Origin: JBBIUS01 sp037440105
GTDB lineage: Bacteria > Patescibacteriota > Patescibacteriia > XYB2-FULL-38-15
Direction of reading: 5' to 3'
DNA: 7,508 bases
Assembly: GCA_037440105.1 (NCBI GenBank)
Contig: JBBIUS010000034.1
Location: 1 to 7,508 of the forward strand
Both the position numbers and the translations under genes were made by a program. The notes beneath the pieces are model-generated. The model was not told the origin of the DNA. It worked only from the letters and a program-made list of their open reading frames with translations, and made no database searches. Positions 1 through 5,458 of this stretch are shown in pieces. Numbering within the stretch: the first letter of the stretch is position 1; each line of letters begins with the position of its first letter.

Positions 1-2
1 CA

Positions 3-728
3 ATTTTATTTGCGATTCCTTTTAGTTTGATTTTGTTTTTACAGTTTAGTCCGATTTCCGATGAAGGTGAGAGATATCTTTATTTGCCATCAGTAGGTTT
101 TTGTTTTTTGCTTGGGTTTTTACTGTCAAATATTTTTAAAAAGAAATTCTGGTTAGCTGTTTTTTCTTTAATTATTATTGTTTATTTTTCATTTTTTTTG
201 ATTAATAAAAATTTAATTTGGCGCGAAGCGTCGCATATTTCTCAAAAAATAGTCAACGATTTTGGCAAAATAAAAAAACAAGATTCGGGGCTAGTTTTTT
301 TCTCTCTACCAGATAATTACGAAGGCGCTCAGGTTTTTAGAAACGGAATAAAATTAGCTGTTAGGCTTTACTATCCAGATTATTATCCAGAGCCATTTAT
401 ATTTTTACCGATTTATTTGCGCTTGGATAAATCAAATAAAAATGATAAAATTATAAATTGGGAGATGGGAAAAAACTGTGATTATATTTTTGGCTCATCA
501 ATAAATGGCAATTGGGAAATAACAGGGATTGACCGAAAAGAAACAGAAAATTTTATTTTTGAACTTTGGGGTTATAATTATTCAAATTTTACAAGCAACG
601 TGGTTAAATTAAAATTGAAAGAGTCAATGAAAGAATTGGTGGAAAAAAGAAGGGTTCGCTTTTTAATGTATAATAAGGGTCAACTGCAGGAGTTAATATG
701 GTGTCAGGATTTGAATTATGAGTCATGA
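3..728 (+). CDS. Polytopic membrane protein, C-terminal part (GT-C/TMTC-like), 5' end outside window
   Basis: The frame is open to the left edge (first full codon at base 3), so the N-terminus is missing and the TTG at 27 is probably not the start. About 241 residues are visible. They begin with a hydrophobic stretch, then a segment containing GERYLYLPSVGF. This resembles the (A)ERYLYLPS(V/I)GF motif of TMTC/DUF1736-type membrane proteins and related GT-C glycosyltransferase-like proteins. One or two more membrane spans follow (FCFLLGFLLS and FWLAVFSLIIIVYFSFFLI). The roughly 170-residue C-terminal part looks soluble and includes LPDNYEGAQVFRNG, a motif seen after the membrane part of similar bacterial proteins; I see no TPR repeats. 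The role is probably surface glycan or protein glycosylation, but the catalytic N-terminal region is not visible. The gene ends in TGA, 76 bases before the hydrogenase gamma gene. The family-level call is moderate and the substrate unknown. Confidence 0.6.
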   Translation: MLFAIPFSLILFLQFSPISDEGERYLYLPSVGFCFLLGFLLSNIFKKKFWLAVFSLIIIVYFSFFLINKNLIWREASHISQKIVNDFGKIKKQDSGLVFFSLPDNYEGAQVFRNGIKLAVRLYYPDYYPEPFIFLPIYLRLDKSNKNDKIINWEMGKNCDYIFGSSINGNWEITGIDRKETENFIFELWGYNYSNFTSNVVKLKLKESMKELVEKRRVRFLMYNKGQLQELIWCQDLNYES

Positions 729-781
729 CTTATGAATTAGGGAACATGGGTTATTGTTAATTATTTCCATAACTCATAATT
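714..781. repeat. 10-bp inverted repeat in the spacer before the gamma subunit gene
   Basis: AATTATGAGT at 714-723 is matched exactly by its reverse complement at 772-781. Between and beyond the arms lie related words (CATGACTTATGAATTAGGG, TTCATGATTCCTAA). The left arm overlaps the last codons of the upstream membrane protein gene. There is no T-run after the right arm, so it does not look like an intrinsic terminator. Confidence 0.5.
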
Positions 782-804
782 CCTACTTCATGATTCCTAA
801 TTTT

Positions 805-1623
805 ATGAAAAATCCTTATCAAACTCAATCAGTAAAAATTTTGAAAATAAAGGACGAGGGTTCGCAGTCCAAACTTTTTACTTTGGAGGCGCCGAAAAAT
901 TTTAAATATAGAAGCGGCCAATTTATAGAAATTTCTTTGCCAGGTTTTGGTGAGGCGCCAATTTCTATTTGCTCTGACCCATCGCTTAAAAATAGATTTG
1001 AGATTTGTGTAAGAAAGGTTGGTATGGTAACTGGGGCCTTGCACGCAATGAAAGCGGGGGATAGGGTTGGCGTCCGCGGTCCGTACGGCCGGCCATTTCC
1101 AGTGGAATTGGCGCAGAAAAGAAATTTGCTTTTTGTGGCCGGCGGTTTGGGTTTGGAACCGTTGCGGCCGGCCATTTGGGAAATTGTCAAAAATCGTAAA
1201 AGATATAAAAAAGTACAAATTTTTTATGGAGCAAGGACAGAAGACGATTTGCTTTTTCGCGACGAATACGATTTGTGGATTAAAAAAGATATTGATTTTA
1301 ATTTGTGTCTAGATAAACCAACTGGTAAATTTAAAATGAAGTGTCCTGTAATCCAGGGGGTGGTCACCGTTTTATTTGAAAAAACCCCACTTGCCGAGAA
1401 TCCAATAGCTTTTTTGTGCGGCCCGCCGGTTATGTATAAATTTGTTTTGGAAAAATTAAGCAAGGCGGGGTTCCGCGACGAAGATATTTATCTCTCGCTT
1501 GAACGCCGAATGCACTGCGGAGTCGGCGTTTGCAATCACTGCGCGGTCGGAAGTTTTTTTGTCTGTCAGGATGGCCCGGTTTTTTCGTGGGCGCAATTAA
1601 AAGATATTAGGGGTGCAATCTAG
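805..1623 (+). CDS. hydG: Group 3b-type [NiFe] hydrogenase (sulfhydrogenase) gamma subunit, FAD/NAD(P)-binding
   Basis: This cytoplasmic flavoprotein would carry electrons between NAD(P)H and the hydrogenase iron-sulfur chain. From the ATG at 805 it is 272 residues, typical of the family. An FAD-binding ferredoxin-reductase domain covers about 5-100, with RSGQF at 36-40 and GEAPISICSD at 49-58, the latter typical of HydG/AsrB rather than PyrK. The NAD(P) domain covers about 105-225, with VAGGLGLEPLRP at 111-122 and CGPP at 205-208. A C-terminal [2Fe-2S] site uses C238, C243, C246 and C254 (Cx4Cx2Cx7C). The open frame reaches back to a TTG at 754 and an ATG at 790. I chose 805 because MKNPY matches usual starts of this family; no Shine-Dalgarno is visible for any of them. 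PyrK and anaerobic sulfite reductase subunit B are the alternatives. HypC downstream supports the hydrogenase reading. Confidence 0.85.
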   Translation: MKNPYQTQSVKILKIKDEGSQSKLFTLEAPKNFKYRSGQFIEISLPGFGEAPISICSDPSLKNRFEICVRKVGMVTGALHAMKAGDRVGVRGPYGRPFPVELAQKRNLLFVAGGLGLEPLRPAIWEIVKNRKRYKKVQIFYGARTEDDLLFRDEYDLWIKKDIDFNLCLDKPTGKFKMKCPVIQGVVTVLFEKTPLAENPIAFLCGPPVMYKFVLEKLSKAGFRDEDIYLSLERRMHCGVGVCNHCAVGSFFVCQDGPVFSWAQLKDIRGAI

Positions 1624-1692
1624 GGAAACATGCGAATGGTGTGCTAATAAATGTGAATAAAAATGCAGATTTATAAATAATAAATCAAAACT

Positions 1693-2598
1693 ATGAATAC
1701 GACAAAAGGTTATTTATTAGTTTTGGGAACGGCGATAATTTCCGGCGTTTCAATTTTTATAAATCAATTCGGCGTCAAAGTCGTTAATCCTTATATTTTT
1801 ACTGGTTTGAAAAATTTAGTGGTGGCAGTGCTTTTGCTTTGTTTAATTTTTTTATTTAAAGAGTGGAAATTGTTGGTAAGATTTAAACTCAAAGAATGGT
1901 TGATTTTGGCTCTCATCGGCTTGGTCGGCGGAAGTATTCCTTTTCTATTTTTTTTCAAAGGTTTATCCATGACGGGCGGGGCGGGAGCGTCTTTTATCCA
2001 TAAAACACTTTTTATTTACGTGATAGTTCTAGCGGTAATATTTTTGAAAGAAAAAATTAATAAGAATTTGATGTTTGGCGCTTTTTTGCTTTTGATAGGT
2101 AACATGTTACTTTTGAAAATTTTTAAAGGATTTCAATTCGGGTACGGTGAGTCAATGATTTTAGTTGCCACCTTATTATGGTCGGTGGAACAAATAATTT
2201 CCAAGAAGGTGCTGGAAAATATTCCACCGAAAATTGTCGCCTGGGGGAGAATGTTTTTCGGCTTTTTATTTATTTTTATTTTTTGGTTGGCAACCGGGCA
2301 AGTGAAGATGCTCGGTGGTCTGGGCGTAGCGGAGTTGAGTTGGGTTTGGATTACAGCAATTTTTCTTTTTGGTTATGTTTTGACTTGGTATTCTGGTTTA
2401 AAATATGTTCCGGTTTCTTCGGCTGTTTGTATTTTGTCGCTCGGCGCGCCGATTACCAGTTTACTCGAGATGGCGCAGAAAGGAATTTTTGACTGGCGGA
2501 TTTTCGCTGGCAGTTTATTAATATTTTTAGGTGTTGTTTTAATTGTTGGCTTGTTTTCAAAATTTAAAAAAATCAAAGATTTGAGTTTTGAAATTTGA
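1693..2598 (+). CDS. EamA/DMT-superfamily membrane transporter
   Basis: The protein has 301 residues and about ten hydrophobic spans in two similar halves, as in EamA (drug/metabolite transporter) proteins. The first half runs about 5-143 (GYLLVLGTAIISGVSIFINQ, then LILALIGLVGGSIPFLFFFKGL). The second runs about 152-288, starting ESMILVATLLWSVEQIISKKVL and ending LLIFLGVVLIVGLFSKFKK. Charged KFKK closes the last span, which suggests a cytoplasmic C-terminus. It acts in the inner membrane as a small-solute exporter or importer; the substrate cannot be read from the sequence. It lies 69 bases after the hydrogenase gamma gene and 18 bases before hypC on the same strand, so it is probably cotranscribed. 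That context permits a metal or cofactor role but does not show one. No Shine-Dalgarno is visible. The last codons and stop lie in a 14-bp tandem duplication. Confidence 0.85.
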   Translation: MNTTKGYLLVLGTAIISGVSIFINQFGVKVVNPYIFTGLKNLVVAVLLLCLIFLFKEWKLLVRFKLKEWLILALIGLVGGSIPFLFFFKGLSMTGGAGASFIHKTLFIYVIVLAVIFLKEKINKNLMFGAFLLLIGNMLLLKIFKGFQFGYGESMILVATLLWSVEQIISKKVLENIPPKIVAWGRMFFGFLFIFIFWLATGQVKMLGGLGVAELSWVWITAIFLFGYVLTWYSGLKYVPVSSAVCILSLGAPITSLLEMAQKGIFDWRIFAGSLLIFLGVVLIVGLFSKFKKIKDLSFEI

Positions 2599-2606
2599 GT
2601 TTTGAA
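2579..2606 (+). repeat. Exact 14-bp tandem duplication across the EamA stop codon
   Basis: ATTTGAGTTTTGAA occurs at 2579-2592 and again immediately at 2593-2606. The first copy encodes the final residues of the transporter, and the second copy supplies its TGA stop (2596-2598). The spacer to hypC is therefore largely made from this duplication. A similar TTGAGAGTTTTGAGTTTT run occurs near 5360-5377. Confidence 0.85.
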
Positions 2607-2616
2607 TTTTTTGTTT

Positions 2617-2862
2617 ATGTGTTTTAGTATCCCGTGTAAAGTCAAAAAAATTACAAAAAATAAAGCCACCGTTTTAAATGGTGACAAAGTTTTTAATGTT
2701 GACATTTCACTCTTGTCTAAAGTAAAACCGAACGATTGGGTTTTAGTGCAGGGAGATATTGGTTTGAAAAAGATTTCTAGACAAGAAGCGGAAGAATTGT
2801 TAAGTTTATTGAACCCACAGAAAAAATTAATAAGAGAGAGAAAAGGAGGAGGCGGGAGATGA
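2617..2862 (+). CDS. hypC: HypC/HupF-type hydrogenase maturation chaperone
   Basis: HypC is a small cytoplasmic chaperone that works with HypD to hold the Fe(CN)2CO precursor and deliver it to the hydrogenase large subunit. The frame opens at a TTG at 2602, but the start should be ATG 2617. That gives MCFSIPCKV, matching the family's MC-x-x-x-P N-terminus in which Cys2 becomes the ligand after Met removal. The length is 81 residues, normal for HypC, with a small beta-barrel-like core and a DWVLVQG segment at 40-46. Two oddities stand out. The family usually has His in the VLVH segment, where this protein has Gln (Q45). There is also a second Cys (C7) where Gly or similar is usual. The tail is Gly/Arg-rich (RKGGGGR) because it is encoded by the next gene's purine-rich ribosome-binding site. 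TGA overlaps the next ATG as ATGA. This protein links the operon to NiFe hydrogenase maturation. Confidence 0.82.
   Translation: MCFSIPCKVKKITKNKATVLNGDKVFNVDISLLSKVKPNDWVLVQGDIGLKKISRQEAEELLSLLNPQKKLIRERKGGGGR
2842..2849 (+). promoter_or_regulatory. Strong Shine-Dalgarno for the GC-rich gene, inside the hypC coding end
   Basis: AAAGGAGG lies 9 bases before the ATG at 2859 and fixes that start. It is the clearest ribosome-binding site in the window. It sits within the last codons of hypC, and the two genes overlap as ATGA, which favours coupled translation. Confidence 0.8.
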
Positions 2863-3605
2863 AGAGGTACGAAAGAGCGGTCCGTTACGCCCTATACCCG
2901 AACGAACTCGGACTTTGCGGTCCGCGGGGAGCGAGGGAAAAAGGGCAGTTGTATCAATATCTGACAACCAAAACCAAGGTTGGTGACGACCGCGTGAGAA
3001 AATTACTCGAGCTATTTTGGGCATCGACGGCCTACCTCAAACTCATCGCGGCTTCGAACAACATTGAAGATTGGCTTGACCCCCGCGTGGTCGAGGCTTA
3101 CTGGATCGGCAACGATCTCTTGGGGCGAGTGCGTCCTGAAGATCTCTGTGAAACGGTCAAGAGTTTTGGTGGTTTGGGCGCTATGACTGTCAAAGCAGCC
3201 GAAGAACTTGCCAGCCGTATTCCATACCGAGCTAGGCCGCACCACAGTTTCCACGTTTTTATTGTCGGTTCAATCACCGGAAAGGTGGAGCGGGGAACAA
3301 TCGGCCAGGAACTATGCCGCATCGGTTGTGGAATTGTGCGAGAAATCAGCGACCGCGGTCGGCAGCTTATTGTGGAGGCCCGCGTCTTGAAGAAGCATGG
3401 GGGAAATGTTTTTCCCGAGCTTGAGAATGAGCCGTCGCTCGAGGGTGTGAAGTGCGATCCGCGTTTTTTTCCAAAACTGAGGGTCGGCGACTTGATTACC
3501 TACCACTGGGATCGGGCAGTAGAAATCGTTGACCATGAAGCGGCTCATCGTCTGGAGGAATGGACCGAAAAAACACTTGCGCTCTGCAGGCAGATGGCAG
3601 GCTAG
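2859..3605 (+). CDS. Conserved hydrogenase-locus protein, possibly DUF6390 family; GC-rich
   Basis: This 248-residue soluble protein has no signal peptide or membrane span. It begins RYALYPNELGLCGPRG (9-24), which I associate with the DUF6390 family found beside NiFe hydrogenase genes. That assignment is from memory and needs a profile search. Other landmarks are a His cluster RPHHSFHVF (126-134; H128, H129, H132), C153 and C157 in ELCRIGCG, and a C-terminal LRVGDLITYHWDRAVEI (207-223) before a final helix. The His/Cys cluster could bind a metal, which is inference only. The gene overlaps hypC by four bases with a strong ribosome-binding site, so it probably belongs to the hydrogenase unit. 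Base composition differs sharply from the neighbours: by hand count 37 of 60 bases at 2881-2940 are G or C, against 15 of 60 at 2041-2100. That suggests recent transfer. The biochemical function is unknown. Confidence 0.8.
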   Translation: MKRYERAVRYALYPNELGLCGPRGAREKGQLYQYLTTKTKVGDDRVRKLLELFWASTAYLKLIAASNNIEDWLDPRVVEAYWIGNDLLGRVRPEDLCETVKSFGGLGAMTVKAAEELASRIPYRARPHHSFHVFIVGSITGKVERGTIGQELCRIGCGIVREISDRGRQLIVEARVLKKHGGNVFPELENEPSLEGVKCDPRFFPKLRVGDLITYHWDRAVEIVDHEAAHRLEEWTEKTLALCRQMAG

Positions 3606-3636
3606 CCAGAGAGCATCTTCATCTCAATTCATTCCT

Positions 3637-3661
3637 GAAGCGTGAAAAACGCTTCTTTTTT
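3637..3661 (+). terminator. Intrinsic terminator of the hydrogenase gamma-hypC unit
   Basis: The stem GAAGCGT (3637-3643) pairs with ACGCTTC (3649-3655) around a GAAAA loop and is followed by TTTTTT (3656-3661). It lies 32 bases after the stop of the GC-rich gene and fits a Rho-independent terminator on the + strand. Confidence 0.85.
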
Positions 3662-3666
3662 ATTTC

Positions 3667-3699
3667 ATAAACTCCGCCAATCGGCGGAGTTTATTTTTA
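3667..3699 (+). terminator. Second hairpin between convergent genes, 12-bp perfect stem
   Basis: ATAAACTCCGCC (3667-3678) pairs perfectly with GGCGGAGTTTAT (3683-3694) around a four-base AATC loop, with TTTTT next on the + strand (3695-3699). It acts as a back-up to the first terminator. On the minus strand it sits directly after the prs stop codon, but what follows there is A-rich, not U-rich. It may still block or protect the 3' end of the prs message. Confidence 0.75.
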
Positions 3700-4596
3700 A
3701 AATATTTTTTTGAGAATAGGCGCGACAGAGATAATTTTTATTTTGGGGATTTGTTTTGCTTTTGGTAGAGGAAAAGTGTCAGTAACAATCACCTGTTTGA
3801 TGGGTGATTTTTTAATTCGCGCGATGGCTAGACCGGAGAGAACGCCGTGGGTGGCAGCGGCAAAAATTGCGCGGGCGCCGGCGCGGTGAAGCGCTTCGGT
3901 CGCTCCGCAAAGCGTTCCGGCTGTGTCAATCATGTCGTCAACTAAAATTATGTTTTTATTTTTAACATTCGCGCCTCTTGGAAGTGAAACGACGGCCACA
4001 TTTGGTCGCGGTCTGTATTTTTTGCAATAACCAACTGGCCCAGCAAGGCGGCGTTCGCCATAAATTTTGGCAAATTGTTTGGCTCGGTGAATTCCGCCTG
4101 GGTCAGGAGAAAAAATGAGTAAATTTGCCAGACGCATTTTTTTAAAATAGTCCGCCAAAACTTGGTAGGCAGAAAGATGAACAAGTGGTTTGATAAAAAA
4201 TTTCACGTTTTTTTCACTGTGGAGATTAAAGGTGAAAATTTTGTCCGCGCCGGCCGTAACGATCAAATCTGCCATTAATTTTGCGGTAAGCGGTGCGTTT
4301 GGCTGATCAAGCCAGTCCTGCCGGGCATAGCCAAAGTAGGGAATAATTAAATTTATTTTTTTCGCTTTAGCTGTTCTGAGAGCGTTTAGTAGGATAAGTA
4401 ATTTTACTAAATTATCCGACGGCGGCATGGTGGAGCCCATTATCCAAACAACCTGACCACGCACTTTATTGATTGGTCTGACATAAAGTTCGCCATCGCT
4501 GAAAGTTTTGATTTCGAGACGGCCCAGGCGGAGGTGGGCGGAGTGTGCCACTTTGCGTACAAGTTCTGGGTTGGTGTTCGTGGAAAATAATAACAT
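3697..4596 (-). CDS. prs: Ribose-phosphate pyrophosphokinase (PRPP synthetase)
   Basis: The enzyme makes PRPP from ribose 5-phosphate and ATP in the cytoplasm, feeding nucleotide, His and Trp synthesis. It has 299 residues, slightly shorter than the usual 310-320. Visible motifs are NPEL (9-12), FSDGE (32-36, ATP site), PYFGYARQD (86-94), SPDPGG (163-168), a KKYRPRP segment (192-198) where the KRR catalytic loop is expected, the PRPP loop VDDMIDTAGT (219-228), and ATHGVLSG with VTDTFPLP near the end. Oddities: the usual metal-binding DLHA/DLHS is NLHS here (N124, H126 kept), and ARQDRK reads ARQDWL. Some archaeal-type enzymes also vary at the first site, so activity is still likely. It follows the phosphoribosyltransferase gene by 76 bases on the same strand and is convergent with the hydrogenase unit. 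Confidence 0.9.
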   Translation of the reverse strand: MLLFSTNTNPELVRKVAHSAHLRLGRLEIKTFSDGELYVRPINKVRGQVVWIMGSTMPPSDNLVKLLILLNALRTAKAKKINLIIPYFGYARQDWLDQPNAPLTAKLMADLIVTAGADKIFTFNLHSEKNVKFFIKPLVHLSAYQVLADYFKKMRLANLLIFSPDPGGIHRAKQFAKIYGERRLAGPVGYCKKYRPRPNVAVVSLPRGANVKNKNIILVDDMIDTAGTLCGATEALHRAGARAIFAAATHGVLSGLAIARIKKSPIKQVIVTDTFPLPKAKQIPKIKIISVAPILKKIF

Positions 4597-4611
4597 AAAA
4601 GTATAAAGTAT

Positions 4612-4670
4612 TTTAGTATTTTAGTATTTAGTATTTTTATATTAGATACGAGATACCAAATACTAATACA
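4612..4670. repeat. TAGTATTT word repeats, direct and inverted, between the two PRPP genes
   Basis: The spacer contains several tandem AGTATTT words on the + strand, for example TAGTATTT at 4622-4629, and an inverted copy AAATACTA at 4658-4665. A loop containing ATTAGATACGAGATACC lies between. It could form a weak hairpin in the minus-strand message between the phosphoribosyltransferase and prs, but there is no terminator-like U-run. Confidence 0.6.
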
Positions 4671-4672
4671 TT

Positions 4673-5320
4673 TTATTTCCCAAAGTGTACGGATTTCTGT
4701 AGCAGTTCTACCACCTCCTCGTCCGTCGTTTGCGCGAATTCTTCGTAAAAAGCTCCGACCGCGCCGAACAAAATGGGAGCATCTAAATAAATTAGTTCAT
4801 CAACTTCTTTTTTGATAAGTTCTGCTGTGTCTGGCGGCGTAACTGGCACTGCGACCACAATTTTGTTGGCCCCGTATTGTTTGACCGTTTTAATCGCGGC
4901 GCGCATGGTGAGTCCAGTAGCCAAGCCATCGTCCACGATAAGCACGGTTTTATTTTTCAAATCGAGTGGCGGACGAGTTCCACGATAGAGTTTTAGTCGT
5001 CGCTCTGCTTCAATTTTTTCTTTTTGAATCGTGGCATCCAAATATTCTTGGCTAATGCCATAAGTAGCAATGGTGGTTTCGTCAAAAATTCCTTCGCCAG
5101 TTTCGGTGATGGCGCCAATGGCAAATTCAGGATTTCCCGGCGCGCCAATTTTTCGGGGAACGACAATGTCGAGCGGCAAATTCAATGTTTTTGCCACCTC
5201 AAAACCAACGACAACACCACCGCGGGGTAAAGCTAAAATAAGTGTATCTGCAGCATTTTTATATTGTTTTAGAGCTACGGCCAATTTTTGCCCAGCATCG
5301 GTTCTGTCTTTAAAAATCAT
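4673..5320 (-). CDS. Predicted phosphoribosyltransferase, COG1926 type
   Basis: This 215-residue cytoplasmic type I PRTase-fold protein carries the PRPP-binding loop VLIVDDGLATGLT at 126-138. Upstream are LPRGGVVVGFEVA (31-43) and RKIGAPGNPEFAIGAI (56-71), both characteristic of the COG1926 predicted phosphoribosyltransferases. The base substrate of this family is not established, so no reaction is assigned. Some relatives are fused to a dienelactone hydrolase-like domain; this one is not. ATG at 5318-5320 starts at the usual MIF-(K/R)-DR N-terminus. No Shine-Dalgarno is visible. It has its own extended -10 promoter at 5382-5390 and is probably cotranscribed with prs, whose product PRPP is its expected co-substrate. 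Confidence 0.87.
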   Translation of the reverse strand: MIFKDRTDAGQKLAVALKQYKNAADTLILALPRGGVVVGFEVAKTLNLPLDIVVPRKIGAPGNPEFAIGAITETGEGIFDETTIATYGISQEYLDATIQKEKIEAERRLKLYRGTRPPLDLKNKTVLIVDDGLATGLTMRAAIKTVKQYGANKIVVAVPVTPPDTAELIKKEVDELIYLDAPILFGAVGAFYEEFAQTTDEEVVELLQKSVHFGK

Positions 5321-5381
5321 ATTTTTGACATTTTAATTCATCGGATCATCGCCCGCGGGTTGAGAGTTTTGAGTTTTTAAT

Positions 5382-5390
5382 ATTATACCA
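5382..5390 (-). promoter_or_regulatory. Extended -10 promoter for the phosphoribosyltransferase-prs pair
   Basis: Read on the minus strand the bases are TGGTATAAT, a perfect TGn-TATAAT extended -10 about 60 bases before the start codon. The -35 region (about 5405-5410, TTTTTA on this strand) is weak, as is common for extended -10 promoters. Confidence 0.65.
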
Positions 5391-5411
5391 GTTTTAAATC
5401 GCGTTAAAAAG

Positions 5412-5420
5412 TGCTATAAT
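5412..5420 (+). promoter_or_regulatory. Extended -10 promoter for the presenilin-like protease gene
   Basis: TGCTATAAT is a perfect extended -10 (TATAAT at 5415-5420), 38 bases before the ATG at 5459. The -35 is weak (TTTAAA at 5393-5398, 16-base spacing). It is back to back with the minus-strand promoter, and each -35 region lies in or beside the other's -10 area. Confidence 0.65.
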
Positions 5421-5456
5421 AGATTTAAGATTAAAGATTAAGATTAAAGATTAAAG
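5421..5456 (+). repeat. Five tandem AGATTAA-type units in the protease 5' leader
   Basis: Consecutive units AGATTTA, AGATTAA, AGATTA, AGATTAA and AGATTAA fill the space from just after the -10 element to three bases before the ATG. The leader has almost no other sequence and no Shine-Dalgarno. Copy-number change here would alter the distance between promoter and start. Confidence 0.8.
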
Positions 5457-5458
5457 TT

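Noticed and set aside
754..804. Longer N-terminus for the hydrogenase gamma subunit from TTG 754 or ATG 790
   Set aside because: The extra residues lie in the repeat-rich spacer, do not resemble the family, and lack a ribosome-binding site. MKNPY at 805 fits the family start.
825..1218. Minus-strand open frames opposite the gamma subunit
   Set aside because: They are antisense to a gene with clear motifs and show no recognisable family.
805..1623. PyrK (dihydroorotate dehydrogenase electron-transfer subunit)
   Set aside because: It shares the FAD/NAD/[2Fe-2S] layout, but GEAPISIC and the hydrogenase neighbours favour the sulfhydrogenase gamma subunit, and no pyrD is present.
1624..1692. Promoter or RNA element before the EamA gene
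   Set aside because: The spacer is only 69 AT-rich bases with a weak TATAAA-like word and no convincing -35 or stem.
2602..2616. HypC start at TTG 2602
   Set aside because: HypC needs Cys as residue 2; only ATG 2617 gives MC. The earlier TTG lies in the 14-bp duplication.
3667..3694. Bidirectional intrinsic terminator also serving prs
   Set aside because: The stem is perfect, but on the minus strand it is followed by an A-rich stretch, not U-rich, so termination of prs there is unproven.
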